Shown piece by piece: positions 1-12,342 of a DNA stretch of 64,000 nucleotides. The notes beneath the pieces are model-generated. The model made no database searches, had not been told where the DNA came from, and saw only the letters and a list, made by a program, of their open reading frames with translations. The stretch lies in assembly GCA_036429605.1 (NCBI GenBank), contig JAVFKD010000010.1, positions 248,001 through 312,000 on the forward strand. The letters are read 5' to 3'. This DNA comes from Cladobotryum mycophilum. Lineage: Eukaryota > Ascomycota > Sordariomycetes > Hypocreales > Hypocreaceae. Every line of letters starts with the position of its first letter. The first letter of the stretch is position 1. Both the position numbers and the translations under genes were made by a program.

Positions 1-958
1 GCGCCTTTCTACTCCACATAGACGGCTCCATATTATGCGTTTTGGAGGGTGCATTATTGCTGAGTTGTCATATCCCGCAGCGGAACTTGAGATCTTTGCT
101 CTGTCATGAGACCAACATTATTAATCTGGTCATCTAAAGATCCCTGCTGAGGGGTAGAAATGCATAGAAATTTATACTGGCCCATGATAGCCAACGTATC
201 GCCAAACTAGCAAATAAGAGCTTGTCGGAAGAACCTAGATTTGGATATTTTCCAAATAGAAATAGGGTTACCATCTATCGTTAAACTGAGTATTGACATG
301 CTCCTTCATTTGTGACCCGTCCGATTCGTCCACTTCCCCTCTTCTCAGAACTAAGACCCTTCCCTTTGTTGAGCATACAAACGCCACCGTAGAACAATGA
401 CTCGCGTCACCATAACTGCGAAGAAGTACGAAACTTGTACCAAAATGTTGGGTAATTAATGGATGAGAGAAGATCCGCCCTGGCAATATAGATAACACTC
501 AAGTCGATGCTTAATTTCACACCAAGCTCATACATGCACAACTGCAAGGACTAATTTTCACTCCACTGCAAGGGGAGTCAGCCACCCGTCGGGAGCAAAG
601 AACACCTGGGGAATCCTTGCCCGTTGCGTGAGGCGTAAATATAGTTTCCTTACTATTGGGGCCTTCCCAATAATGTATACAATGTGTTGGTGGCAAGCTT
701 TCCCAAAAGAACCCAGCCAACAAGAACATCACCACCGTACCTTGGAGAGACGATGCGGGGTCGGTTGTTCCCGGTTATTAGATTTGGTTAAAGAGAAGAG
801 ATGGACGAAAGAGTACACGTCGTCACTACATGCATTCTAGGTCAGATACGGAGTATATACAGTTTTAAATAGAGTAAAGTCTTAATGCGGGTTGGAGGGA
901 GGCAGGCGATCCCCCACGCCAGGTCCTCAGCAGTCTACCCGCTCATTATTCGATCATT
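1..958. other. No gene seen
   Basis: Both strands hold only short open frames (under 77 codons) without recognisable motifs. The stretch lies downstream of the MFS gene that ends at 959. Confidence 0.5.
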
Positions 959-2872
959 CTAAGCGAGAGCCTTTTGGCCTTCGGATCGTGCGAGATTGAG
1001 CCGTTGGCGCAGAATGTCTGGGTGGACGGCTTGGTAGCCGATGAATACCAAGACCAATGCCACACCTGATATGGCTGTTGAGACAATCATGCAGTGCTGA
1101 AATGCTCGAGAGCAGGCCTGCGCGACGACTTTGCGCATCTGGACCGACAGGTTCGCCTCCACATCATCCAACATGGACAAAAACTGCGGGGAGAGTTTCC
1201 CGGGAAACAGTTTAGTAATCTCATTATGTAGGAATACGGTTGAGGTGGAAATGCCAAGACTGCCTCCCAACAATCGAACCTGTGCCATGATACCCTGCGC
1301 GGGCGCTGTAAAATAACAACATGTCAGCTATTTGTCTCAATAATTATGCTGGTAAAGGCGTGGCTCACCATAATTCCGAGGAGCAATCTCAACTCCCGTC
1401 AGGATTGTAGCTGCGGATGTTGCGATTCCTATGCCAAGACCCGGCAAGACCAGGTATCCAAGCAGCCTCTTGTCAAGCTCCGCACTGGAGATTGTAGTAA
1501 GCAGGCCACAACCAACGGTAGAGAGCACTGCTCCAGCAACCATTGTCTCAAACAAAAAGTTCTTCTTGCAGCTAAATACGGCTGCAAGGACGGTGCCACC
1601 ACCAGCAGCTCCAAGGAATGGTAACAGCACGGCTGATGCATCCAATGGGGTTTTGCCGCTGACCAGCTGAGCTCTCAAGGGAACCGAGAAAATGAGAAGA
1701 ATGAGAGGGAAGCCCATAAGGAGCGTAATTAGTACACTTGACGCGTAGTGTCGATTCCGGAACAGGGCGAGAGGAAATGTAGGCATATCCTTGAGGCCCT
1801 CCTTTCTCTCCACCATGTATTCCCAAACGAACAAAGCTATCCAACAGGCCACACCAATGGCCAGAGGGGCGATGAAGATGGCGCGGCCAAACACATCAGC
1901 AGCGGACACCCCCACATTCTGGAATGCAAAGACAACAAGGACAGCACCGGAAATTTGGAGGATAGCGCCTCCATAGTCGAACATCTTCCACGATCTTCGG
2001 GGAACGGATATGATGAAGTCGGCCTTTGGCCAGAAAGCAATGAAGAGGACCATGGAGAACACACATATCGGTGCACTGTAATCATTAGTCTTGCATCTTA
2101 AATATGATGAGCTTATACGTACTTCATCCAAAACACCCATCTCCAAGTAGCATACTGGGTCAAGACGCCACCAAGGATGGGTCCGACAATAGCTGCAACG
2201 ACGATGGACAGTCCACATAGAGCGGCCATGGGCACGAGAAGGTGGTCAGGGCAGACTTCTGGAAAGATGACCATGGATAGAGAGTAGAGACCTGCATCCG
2301 TTAGTCAAGGGACATCCGTTTAGACATTGCAAAGGTGCGCGAGCATACCAGCACCACCAAGACCCTGGACAGCGCGAAAAGCAATCAGCTCATTGAGACT
2401 ACGCGCAAAACCACATGCTATTGATGCTGCAAAGAAGAGCACGTTTGCGATGGCGAATGCAGTGCGTCTTCCGATAACGTCGGATACACGGGCGAAGACA
2501 ACAGCGCAGCTACATTCTGCCAACGTGTACGCCAGTGCTACCCAGTTGACCGAGAGGAACACCTTGAACTCGATGGAGATGGTGTGCAAAGTAGAGGCTA
2601 CAATTGACGCATCCATCATGGACAGGAAAATACTAATGTACAGCCTAATAGTAGTTTTATTGTTAGCAGTCTACCCAAGCTACCACGATACGCGCAACCA
2701 AAAGGGCAGCTTAAGATGCATGGGGTCCGTACGGGATACCAAACAGCCAGAATCGCCATGGTGCGAGAGTGACGGCTTTGGGTTTGGGGCTTGAAGAGCC
2801 GTCGACAGACTCTTGAGGCACCTCCAGCTTTTCGTAGCCATCGGAAACTAATATTTCGTCTACGTTTCCCAT
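959..2872 (-). CDS. MFS multidrug transporter, DHA2 (14-TM) type
   Basis: Five exons read as 2733-2872, 2349-2644, 2123-2291, 1369-2075 and 959-1305, giving about 552 residues. The introns have GTACGG, GTATGC, GTACGT and GTGAGC donors and proper AG acceptors. The start is the ATG at 2872 (MGNVDEILVSDG). The first helix carries SMMDASIVAST, followed by the loop DVIGRR, then QGLGGAG. The next helices hold GPILGG and TWRWVFWMN, the signature around the fifth and sixth helices of drug:H+ antiporters of the DHA2 group. The C-terminal half is a string of hydrophobic segments. The family exports small molecules across the plasma membrane by proton antiport. The substrate cannot be read from sequence, and no biosynthetic cluster is adjacent. 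Confidence 0.85.
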
Positions 2873-4107
2873 GGTGTATCACTTCGTTATGGAAATAATG
2901 ACGATGGAATTCACAACACCCCTTGGTCCCGGGGGGTTTGACTTCGATTGTTATATACCTTGAACCACCTCCACCAGGATCGGCAATTATTACTGGGTCG
3001 TGCATCCTTTTTATCGTAATGTGTCTCAATTTGGCCCATGTGGGAAGAATCTCATCTTCAAAAAAAGAAAGACATGCAAGGGGGCTTGTCCGCCTGAACG
3101 GTGCGCGTTTGACAGACCAACAGACCGAGATTATGGGAGTAAAACGAAACGCGAGATTTCTTGAATAAGGGGCAAGGTTTGTCTTGGGTCCCAGAAGGTT
3201 TGTGAATATTAATACAGAAAATGATGATGTAGAACCACGTCATGAGTAACTGGCCAGGCATTGTACGACACCTGAAGTGGCGATTTCCCAGGCGATTGTG
3301 ACGATAACTCAAAATATAATACATCATTTACTTGTCTCATTATCTGACAACGCCAGCCTAATGAAGTAGGGAGTGCATGGAGTAGTATTTATGAAAGACA
3401 TCGATACGTAGCCGTCGCCAAATAAGAGAGCCTTTCTATTGTCATGATGTGTGAGTATCAGTCCAAGAGGATGGACTAATCTGGATTCATCTAGTTCCTC
3501 TTCATTTATTGAGCTGACCCAAACCCGTTCAGCGGATGTCTCAGTTGGGGTTATCAAGGTTGTGATTGCTGGAGGCATTGTCCCGGTTCCATATTATCCC
3601 CTCCCGTGTCTCATAAAATTTTATCTCTCCCGCCCTTCCTCCCTTCTTTAACAGCATGTGATGGTGGTTGCTATTGGCATGGCATTCCTTTTCTGCTCCG
3701 TATGGAAAACAACATTATGTTGCAATATCCAAGCGACGCGCACTAAATCGCATTCAATAGCCGATACAACCCTGATTTTTGTGCAATCTTTCTAAGAAAT
3801 GAGTGTTGACTAAAGCTTGGACGCTGTGAATGATTCCACGCCTAGCCAACAAGTTTAAATACCCTGCCATAGCACGAAAGGCGAGAAAACTCACCCAACG
3901 GGACGCGAGAAAGGTTTCCATTCACGAGGAAATACAAAGATTCTCATCCAATAGGGAATCACAAAACGAGGAAGGCAGGGATAGCTAGTATAGCAATATT
4001 GCTTCTACTTAGTACTGTGTAAGATTATACGAGCCCGCCATATGAACGAAACACTTTTGACTCTATATTGAAAGGTCAAAGGGCTCGCTAATTTTCTCCA
4101 TTTGACC
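2873..4107. other. Intergenic, no gene seen
   Basis: This is the upstream region of the MFS gene on the minus strand. I see only short frames without family resemblance. Pyrimidine-rich and AT-rich stretches occur around 3600-3650. Confidence 0.5.
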
Positions 4108-6693
4108 ATGAGCTGGAATAAGTACTGTGTCCTCTGTGGCGGCCCTATAATCTAGTTGCTGGCTTGTAAAAACTTACTTTGCCGCATCCTGTACCTTGAG
4201 GTTTTCACCGATCATGCGAACATCGTCTAGCAAGATTACTTTATTGCTCTCCTGGTGGACGATTTTCCAATCATAGTTCCAAGGATCATTGTGCTCTGAT
4301 TCCCCGTCAGAGTCCTGGTCCCTCGTCCTATATAGGTCTACTAGGATTATCGAGGTCAGGAACCTGAACAGGCGCTGACTATTCTGTCTCAAAACAAGGT
4401 CTGGATTTCAGGACTTGCCTCTTTTGATGATGCCTCATCCTTTGAGGTGGAGACCGGGGATGACCTAAACTTTTGCCAGGATGGGGCACATTACTTTGAC
4501 GCGTGAGTTTGACCTCGACAGGAGCTGAGGGGTGTACTGACTCTAGCTTTTTTTTAGGTACGTGTTGGATCGCGAGATACCTCTCGCGTTTCCTTTTCAC
4601 ATCACCTGTTATGGTCCCTCGCGCAAGAGGCTCAAGGTTAAGAACCTCAATACAGTGCTTTTCTATGAGAGATTAAAGGGCCTCTGTCAAGGTTAGTACC
4701 AAGTCGGTTTGTCTATAAATCATGGTTCTATTGAGGACGATCAGGGGCAGCATTGGGAACAAAGAAGAGGGAATGAGCACTTTGTCTTTTCGCCAGTGGA
4801 TATTCCAGGGCTCAATAATTATTATCAGTCTTTGTCAAGACTGAAGATGAGCGTGAATGCGTCACAAGAGGTTGGAGTGGGAGCTAGCAACGACCCATTT
4901 TCTCGTTTGCCAGCGGAAAATACTTTGCAACTCATTCCACTCATGGATACCAAACGGTCTGTCGATTGAGATCAGCATCCAAAGCGGTTTACAATGTGAA
5001 ACTGGGTAATGCTTCCTGGCAGAAGCGGCTGGAAAATGAGATGCCATGGCTATATGATATCCCATATTCCGAAGACGACGGACAGGTGGTCCATTGGGCT
5101 AAAGTCTTCGGAGACCTTTACCTCGCCAGCAAAGTTGTACCAAAACGCAAGATCCCAGGCTTGGCAAATGGAAGAAGAATATGGGAGGAGGGCTTCCCTC
5201 TCATCGTCGACGCTTATCTTGACCAGCAGGTGAGGTTCTTTTCCCAGGAAGAAGTACCACTGGCACGTGCGAATGCTTCGCTTATTCATTCTGGACGTCT
5301 TATTCTCCTTGAATCAAGGAAACTTGAAACATCCACCTTACCGCTTATCACGAACTGCTCCAATTTGCTCACTGCGACACCTGTGCTGTACGTGTCTTGA
5401 CAGCCACACGCAGAGTTGGTTAACATGGGAGTTGGAAGAAAGGAGCAGTCATGCGATGCTAGAGACAGGATTGATCATATTCCTATCCCTCTTAATGACT
5501 GGCCTACAGGCGTCATCGTAACCTCTGCTAATTCCTGGGATTCCGACAGTCGCATTACCGGTATACGGTTCCTGTTTGCAAAACAGAGATCAGTTCAGAT
5601 TGGTTCCGCCGTCGGTTTTCATCGTTTACTTCATGTTTCAGATGGACACTTGATTGTAGGGCTTCAAACATTATTCGTACTGGACTGGCTTGTTGCTGAA
5701 ATCACACTGTTGGAACATCCTGTAACTCATGCGCCTGGAATCGACCGAATCATTGACTAAAATAGAGGCTTTTACAATGTTGGTGCAATGGGATACCTAT
5801 GGAACCAGGAACTACTTCCACCAGATCTTCATGTATCCAAAGCTATATCTGGGAGTGAGAAATTTGGTCCGCGGGCGGATATATCCCCATTAGACATCCT
5901 GTTATTCAGGGCGTCTGAAGAGGAGCTCGCCGATGTAGTAGCCTTTTCAGCAGATGTTCTCCTCAGTGGATTCGAGGTAGACTTTGGAACCCGTCCTATT
6001 TGAAGCATTGGGCCACGCAAACAGGCCATGCGTATTTTGACTATAGATGGTCATGGTGGTGATCGTATCGTAACTGTTCAAGTTCAAATCGGTGATGCTC
6101 CCAATGGGTTTCTGCTTGATCACGAACCGTGGACGGCAGTTGGCGATTGGAAACTCGACAGATAAGCCGCATAAAAAACTCCCGCCTTCGTCAACTGATG
6201 GCATCATCCCAGCTCTTGCTAGAATTTACGGTTGGTGGGCTGATCCAAAGTCGGCCACGACCACTCTCGAGACTGTAGCCTACCTAGCCAGTTCTCTCCA
6301 TGCGCGTCTTAAAATGTGCTAATTTCCTAAGGCGCCTCGCAATTATCGTGTTTTTTTTTTTGCTGGGAACTTAGCCCACCGCCTGCTGGAATCGAAAAGG
6401 TTGGGACTGTCTTAGGAGAACATAAACTCAATGTTAAATCTTCTGAAGACAACATTAATGTGACTTCGCCTGGTACCGTTGTGGGTTGGCTTGACTGTAG
6501 CAGGCCGCTGAAAGAAGTGCGAGTGCTCTTGTGCCACAGAAGTATTGAGTATCAGCTAGCCTTGTCAAGCATCACATTTGTGTACGCTGATGGGGATCAC
6601 GAAGAAGTAAGGGTTGGCCCTGGACGAAATCCAATCCTCAACGCCAGCGCAGCAGAAAGGAGTAGAACGGGGTTGGTCACGGCTTTCGAGTAG
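4108..6693 (+). pseudogene. Decayed F-box domain protein gene
   Basis: Fragments in all three plus frames line up in the order of a large fungal F-box protein family. The start ATG at 4108 gives KYCVLCGGP, the cysteine motif typical of the N-terminus. SFEVETGDDLNFC follows near 4430, HITCYGP near 4600 and QGQHWEQRRGNEHF near 4755. An F-box-like stretch (SRLPAENTLQLIPLMD) lies near 4900, continued one frame over by LRSASKAVY from about 4964. Later pieces include GLANGRRIW, ILTIDGHGGDRIV, FCLITNRGRQLAIG, ARIYGWWAD and GTVVGWLDCSRPLKEV. Stops or frame changes fall at about 4152, 4694, 4960, 5398, 5758, 6001 and 6095. With this many lesions I call it dead; an intact copy elsewhere would act in ubiquitin ligase substrate choice. 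Confidence 0.75.
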
Positions 6694-7048
6694 CAACACA
6701 TATGAATCGAATGAACATTTATTTATATACCTTAATTGGTATGGTATTTTCACTTGAACAGCTGCATCTTAATTAAGGAAATGGGGCGTTGTATTGCTAA
6801 GAAGATATTTGCTACTATACAATGAAAAGGTAAAGATAAAAGGAAAAGGGCGTTCTTGCTTGCTAGGACCAAGTCGCATGATCGTAGAATCATAAGTAGC
6901 CAAGAAAAGAAAAGGAGAGTACAAGAAGAAATCTAGACAAAGAAAAGCCTTGCTTCCAAACAATCGTTCATGCCATAGCGTGGCTGCTCATCGCAATCAT
7001 GAGGTGGGAAAAGGGGAGAAAACAAACAAGGGACATTCTTTGGTGAGC
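6694..7048. other. Intergenic tail region
   Basis: AT-rich sequence between the F-box relic and the end of the oxalate decarboxylase gene. It probably holds the 3' UTR of the latter. No gene seen. Confidence 0.5.
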
Positions 7049-8589
7049 TTAGTAAGCCTTACCACTGTTGACAACAGCAGTGAGATCGGGGTTGCCGGTC
7101 TTGATGATGGTCTTCCCCTTGGGGATGTTGTCGATGAAGGCGTCGCTGACGTTCAGGTGGTCCTTGATGGTCTGCTTAGGAGTCAAGGCGAGCCACTGAG
7201 CGACAGAGATATCGGAGAACTTGGGGGCCTGGAGAACCTCGAGGAAGATGAGATCCTCAGTGCCAGTGTTCTCAATATAGTGGGCATCAGCCTGCTGAAT
7301 GTAACCAACATCACCAGCAGTGAAGTCAAAGGTGCGGCCAGCAGAGGGAGCAGAATAGATCGTGGCGCGGCCAGAGCCCTGAATGAAGTAGTCCCACTCG
7401 TCAGAGGTAGTGTGCCAGTGCATCTCACGCATAGCGCCGGGCTGGATAGTGACCAAAGCAGCGGAGAATTTCTCAGCGATGGGGAAGGTAAGAGGGTCGA
7501 GGATCTTGACGGAGCCACCTGGAACCTCGTAGGCTTGCTGCTGAGACCAGTGGTAAGTGTAGGAGTTGGGACCGCTAAGGAAACCACCAGGGGCAGTAGT
7601 GTTTTGCTGGCTAATGTCCTTGGGCTGAGGAGTTCCCTTGAAGATGTAGAGCTGGTCGTTGGGCAGGTTCTTGAAGTTGGAGACGTCGGCCTGGAAGTTC
7701 TTGGAGAGGATGGAGCGAGGAGTGCGAGCGAACATCTCGCTGATGAGGAAAGTTCCGTTCTCATCAAAGTCACCCTGGTCAAAGACGAGGAGGAACTCAG
7801 CGCCCTTGTCAAAGGCCTGGATGGAGTGAGGAACACCAGCGGGAAAGAACCAGACATCGCCCTCGCAAATATCATCGGTGAAGGTGGCTTCCTCGTCGTT
7901 GATGGCGGCCACACGGACACATCCCTTGAGGATGAGGGCCCACTCATTGGCAGTGTGCCAGTGAAGCTCACGGTAAGCGTTGGGGGCGAGCTTCATGTCG
8001 ACACCGGCCATGGCCTTGGCGACGGGCAAGACCTCGGTATTTTGCTGGCGAGCCCAACCGGCTTGGCCACCGGTTCCGAATCGGTTGTGGGAGAGACCAA
8101 GAGGCCAGACGGCGTTGGGGACGCTACCGGAGTCGGTTCCCGGGGGAGCAAACAGATCCGGGTTCAACTTCTCGTACTCAAAGGTGCGAGGGCCGGGGTC
8201 AGTGTCACCCGAGTTGCCACGAAGGGGTTGGGGCTCGTCAACGCTGTTGAAGTTCAGATAGACACCGAGGTTGGGATCGGCAGTCTGAGCCTTGACGGTT
8301 TGGGGCTTGGCAACTTCACCGTTGAAGTTGTCAACGTTGGGGAGGGGTGCATTGCCTCCAAGGAGATTGCTGCCACCTCGCTGGTTACCAACAGGAGCAG
8401 TCACGGTTGGAATGGGAGGAGTGACACCAGCAACAGCTCCAGTGTTCTCTGCATATGTCATTCTGCGCAAGATGTTAGCGGTTGATAATTCAGCGTGAGA
8501 GAACGAGCCACGTACTGAGGAGCAGGAGCTGCCAGGGCAAGCATTGCTGGCACGAGGCCAGCAACGGCAATAGAAAGCTTTGTATGCAT
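7049..8589 (-). CDS. Secreted oxalate decarboxylase (bicupin)
   Basis: Two exons (8516-8589 and 7049-8462) flank a 53-base intron and encode about 495 residues. The N-terminus MHTKLSIAVAGLVPAML is a signal peptide, so the enzyme is expected outside the cell. Two cupin domains each carry a manganese site. The first has H192, H194 and E198 (HWHTANEW) plus H237. The second has H373, H375 and E380 (HWHTTSDEW) plus H419. The loop that forms the active-site lid in bacterial OxdC (SENST) reads DENGT here, keeping the glutamate linked to decarboxylase rather than oxidase activity. The reaction is oxalate to formate and CO2. Fungi use it to detoxify oxalate or control acidity. GC-rich, biased codons create a long antisense frame, which suggests high expression. 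Confidence 0.93.
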
Positions 8590-8721
8590 TATTAAAATAG
8601 TTTGTAGAGAGTGGTTTCCAAGTTGACTAAAAAGATGCTTTTAAGGTTGCTATGATGAGTGAGTGAGTGAGTGAATTGCGAGTGAATGAAGAAGCCTATC
8701 CAACGGCGGTATTCTGATCTC

Positions 8722-8727
8722 TTTATA
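8722..8727 (-). promoter_or_regulatory. TATA box of the oxalate decarboxylase gene
   Basis: TATAAA on the minus strand, about 133 bases upstream of the ATG at 8589. Pyrimidine-rich sequence and GTGA repeats (about 8656-8675) lie in the presumed 5' UTR. Confidence 0.5.
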
Positions 8728-11535
8728 TCGATGAATGATCGTTGTTCATCATCTCACTTGCTGTATCTACGTCCATGCTCATCCTCCGTGGCCTTGACGG
8801 TGTCTCACGACTTCGCAACTGATGCTCACTCATCGATCCCGAACACTCTCCGAATATTTCGTTCTTCGGAGATCTAATTCGGAAGAGTGCCATAGCAGAA
8901 TTCTAGAAAGGCAGCACAGCCGCGTCAAGGTCTCCAGTGACTGCCCCCTTTGACGTCAATCCGAGCCGTTCGATCCGATCTCAGGCACCGCTGTTGCATT
9001 CGCATCCCTGCGTCTACAACGGTATGAGACCAAGTAATAGCAGACTATTGGATGAAAATGGAGAGTGCATGCTCCGTACTACGAGGTTATGGACTTGCTG
9101 GTTCGACCTAATTGGCCCGAAATCCGGTGGCCGCGGACTCTGTGAAACGAAACGAAGCAAACTACCTTTTACAAACCAGTATTTTTCGTGCAACTTCAAC
9201 GGCATGCTCGGATAACCAACACGAGCAATCAGTGTCCACATAGGTGAATAAGCCGAATTTACATATGATCATTGGCTGGTGTGGTGGGCGTTGCCCGGAT
9301 GATGCACAATGAATAGTCTCCATATTCGTAAAGCGCTAGTTAGATGTCATGAAGTGCATGACGCAAATCGAGCCAAGTGGAGAATCAAAAATCCTTCTTG
9401 GCAAGAAACATCTCAGAAGCGTTCCGATTATCCGGTCAGTCACTATACGACTCCGCTTGCTCTCTCTACGGGGACCCTGCAAGAGGTCAGACAGAACAGA
9501 TTGCAGGGCTGTGTCGGTCGATGATTGCCGTGCAAGGGTTAGACTCAAGGCCCGTGAGGCTCGTGAGGCTTGAGAGACTTGAGAGGCTTGCAGTTCCCAA
9601 TGAAGGTCAAGCCTCGGCCCGTTCCCGCCTTCGGGATCGTCGAATGAACAAAGACCAACAGTGCCCGGGTCGTGGCGACACTACGAATGAGTTGCTCGAT
9701 GGGGGAACAAGGTATGATGAGGGTCAAGAGTTTCGGTGGCTCCTCAGCCACACTTTGGTGGGTTTGGGTGCCATTGCATGCGTATGTGGACATGGCTCGG
9801 AGCGAACATCTGGATCCGAGATTAATTACGTTCATTACTTTTACTACCGACAGATGTGGAGCAACGTAATACCCAGTCACGCAAGGCCCCTGTTGAATTG
9901 CCCAGTCACATATTTCATTTCTAGATCAAAAACATTGCTATTATAGGTGTGCATCGAACAGAGTACCAAATTGGGACATGAAGATGAAAGGCCCGTGTCG
10001 ATCCATCTATGTCAATACCGTGGCTACTTTCTTGGCATGCCGGCAGTGATGTTTGCAGGATGCAAGCGCATCATTCATCATTATCGCTATTGATGCTCCG
10101 AAACGGTCGGCCGTAGAAAGGAAACGGGATAAAGTACAGCGTCAAAAAGGGAGAAAGAAAGAAAGAAAATAAACAATAAACTTAACAAACAAAGATCGCA
10201 TAAGCTTAAGCAGTTCTTCGCTTCAGAGCATGTACCTGCATGATTACTGGACGAGTACGTTAGTGGTAAGACCTAATGGACGTCAAATCGGTTATGACGG
10301 CTCCGTCACGTAGGGCTTTTGCCTCTTCATAGTGTATTTAGATTAATATTCTCAACTAGGTGGCATGCCCTACGACCTGCGTACTTTTTCTCCGTACCGT
10401 AACAACACCCCAGTGAAACGTTTGACATTAAGGGTCAATATCAACCCCTTCCAGTCAATCACTTGATCCAGATGGGGAAGATTCAAGGATGGTGGAGTGC
10501 AGACAAACCCCAGACTCCAGAAACCCCCCTTTCCCCAAGAACCAGATCCGAGGTTGCCGGCAGACTTGGCAGTATGCCCTTATCAAGTGCTATTCCCGGA
10601 GATGAAAAGGTCTCCGCAGTGATTATGCATGTAGGCGGTCATTAATCAGTCCTTGGCATATCGAATTCGACAGATTTACGAACCCTATGCGTGATCAAAT
10701 CAGGAATGCGGGAGGAAGTGGAATTGACGGATATCACCATTACAAGCCAGGGGATCGTCTACGGCTTGGCGTAACAGACATCTCCATCTTACTCATATAA
10801 TGCCAAGAGCAAAGCAACTTCGATAAGCTATGAAGTAAATCGCTTTCTAAAGGATTATACGAACAAAAAAGGTATGACGGATGATGAACAAGGCAGCTTA
10901 GCTACATAATTTGGCAACAAACTACCCTATACAACTGCACATGATTTTCAGCTTCATGTTCACCAGCTGGAACCTGTGGCTTTTCTTTGGGTCTGGATAA
11001 AACTATCACATATCGTTTCAGAAATTTCGGGAAATTAAGAGAGATTATGTGGATAGAATATTATGCAATGATGGGGGGTTGTTGATGCATGAACTACGAC
11101 AATTCAATATTAGAGGGAGAGCATACGTATGAAACTCTAGTTTGCCAGTGTAAATCGGAGACCTAATAACCTGTTCGGTTGCATCAAACCACCAAGATAA
11201 TTATGATCAGATCAACAGTTCTATCAAACAGATATTCGTCATCCTAGAAACCAACATTTAATAGTATTGATACTCTTTGCTTCGCGTGTTTAAAAAATCA
11301 TTGTACCGAGTACGATCTCGAGTCATTCATGTTGTCAAAACGATCTACTATCCACGGATAGTCATGATGGCGACCATATGGCCTGTGCTTTATGACGATG
11401 GGAGAGCCGCGGGTGCCTTCAGATGTGTAAATGCAAATAATATGAGATTGTATACTGAACATGAGTCTATCTAACATATATAAAAAGTCATGGCAAAAAT
11501 CTGCATCCCTTCCCTTACGATTGCATGAAGCGACT
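8728..11535. other. Long gene-free stretch
   Basis: The largest frame (9377-9946 +) has no recognisable family and an arginine/leucine repeat born of a CTTGAGAGG-like tandem near 9560-9595, so I do not call it. GAAA repeats lie at about 10150-10170. The region separates the oxalate decarboxylase promoter from the 3' end of the hydrolase gene. Confidence 0.5.
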
Positions 11536-12342
11536 CTAGGACGAATCCATCGCATCATACGTGGATTGAGGCTGTTTCATCTGTTTCAGAACATGCCTGT
11601 TCAAAAACTCCACCGCAGTATCCATACCGGAAGGTGAGTTGAACCAGTGTCCTCCATTTGGATACTCTATCCAGTCCACGGTCGCACCGAATGCCCGCAG
11701 TGTATCCCTCAGGAGACGGCCGTTTTCTACCCGAACAAGGGCATCGTCAGTGCAGTGCTCAAGCAACATCGGTGTGTTACGCAACACCTCGTTGTGGGCA
11801 GGGACATGTTCCAAGCCGAGGACGTCCCTCATCTGGGGGAGTGTCCTGCCATAGAACGGACATCGACAAGAGAAACCCATAAACGCCGCAAGCCCTCCGA
11901 ATTCCGGGGGCACATTCAAATTGAACAGCATGTGCACGCTCGTTGCGGCGCCCATGCTGATCCCAGCGAGTACCACGCGATCCCAGCGTCCCCCCAGCGT
12001 CGACGCTTCGTTTGCAAGGATGCGACGGATAGCCGGCACCACCTCTTTGAGGCCCACGGCTTGCAATTCCTCGTGCATTGCGAAGTTTTGCACGTTATAA
12101 ACGTCGAACCACTGCGACAATTTGCTTCCATTGCTTACTGCCTCACGCGTGGGTGCTTGGGGAAACACCCATTTAAAGGTAGGAAACGCATCAAAGAGTG
12201 TCCGGCCTTGTGAGTCTCCTGAGAGGTGGAGGCTTTCATAGAAGTTTTTGGCGTTGTCGCCCCGACCGTGGAGGAAGACAACAGTGTGGGTGTGGTTTGC
12301 GGGGATAATAATTGTGAACTCCTTGGTGGATTCTACTTTCAT
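11536..12342 (-). CDS. Phospholipase/carboxylesterase (acyl-protein thioesterase-like) hydrolase
   Basis: A single exon of 268 codons starting at 12342. It has the alpha/beta-hydrolase order of the APT1/LYPLA family. The oxyanion-hole turn is VVFLHGRGDN (residues 21-30). The nucleophile elbow is GISMG with Ser129, where the family usually has GFSQG. The acidic residue lies in CTDDALV (Asp199 or Asp200) and the histidine in NGGHWF (His232). There is no signal peptide, so it is probably cytosolic. Members cleave lysophospholipids, short esters or acyl thioesters on proteins. The SM in place of SQ and the cysteine-rich CRCPFYG loop mark it as one of the divergent fungal paralogs rather than the APT1 ortholog, so the substrate is open. 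Confidence 0.85.
   Translation of the reverse strand: MKVESTKEFTIIIPANHTHTVVFLHGRGDNAKNFYESLHLSGDSQGRTLFDAFPTFKWVFPQAPTREAVSNGSKLSQWFDVYNVQNFAMHEELQAVGLKEVVPAIRRILANEASTLGGRWDRVVLAGISMGAATSVHMLFNLNVPPEFGGLAAFMGFSCRCPFYGRTLPQMRDVLGLEHVPAHNEVLRNTPMLLEHCTDDALVRVENGRLLRDTLRAFGATVDWIEYPNGGHWFNSPSGMDTAVEFLNRHVLKQMKQPQSTYDAMDSS

Noticed and set aside
4174..4600. Two minus-strand frames of 72-73 codons
   Set aside because: They overlap the F-box relic on the other strand, whose fragments are recognisable; the minus products are not.
6950..8485. A 511-codon plus-strand open frame opposite the oxalate decarboxylase
   Set aside because: It is the antisense shadow of a strongly codon-biased gene; its product is a low-complexity valine/glycine/leucine mix without motifs.
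9377..9946. 189-codon plus frame
   Set aside because: No family resemblance, internal leucine/arginine repeat from a short tandem, no promoter or splice support.
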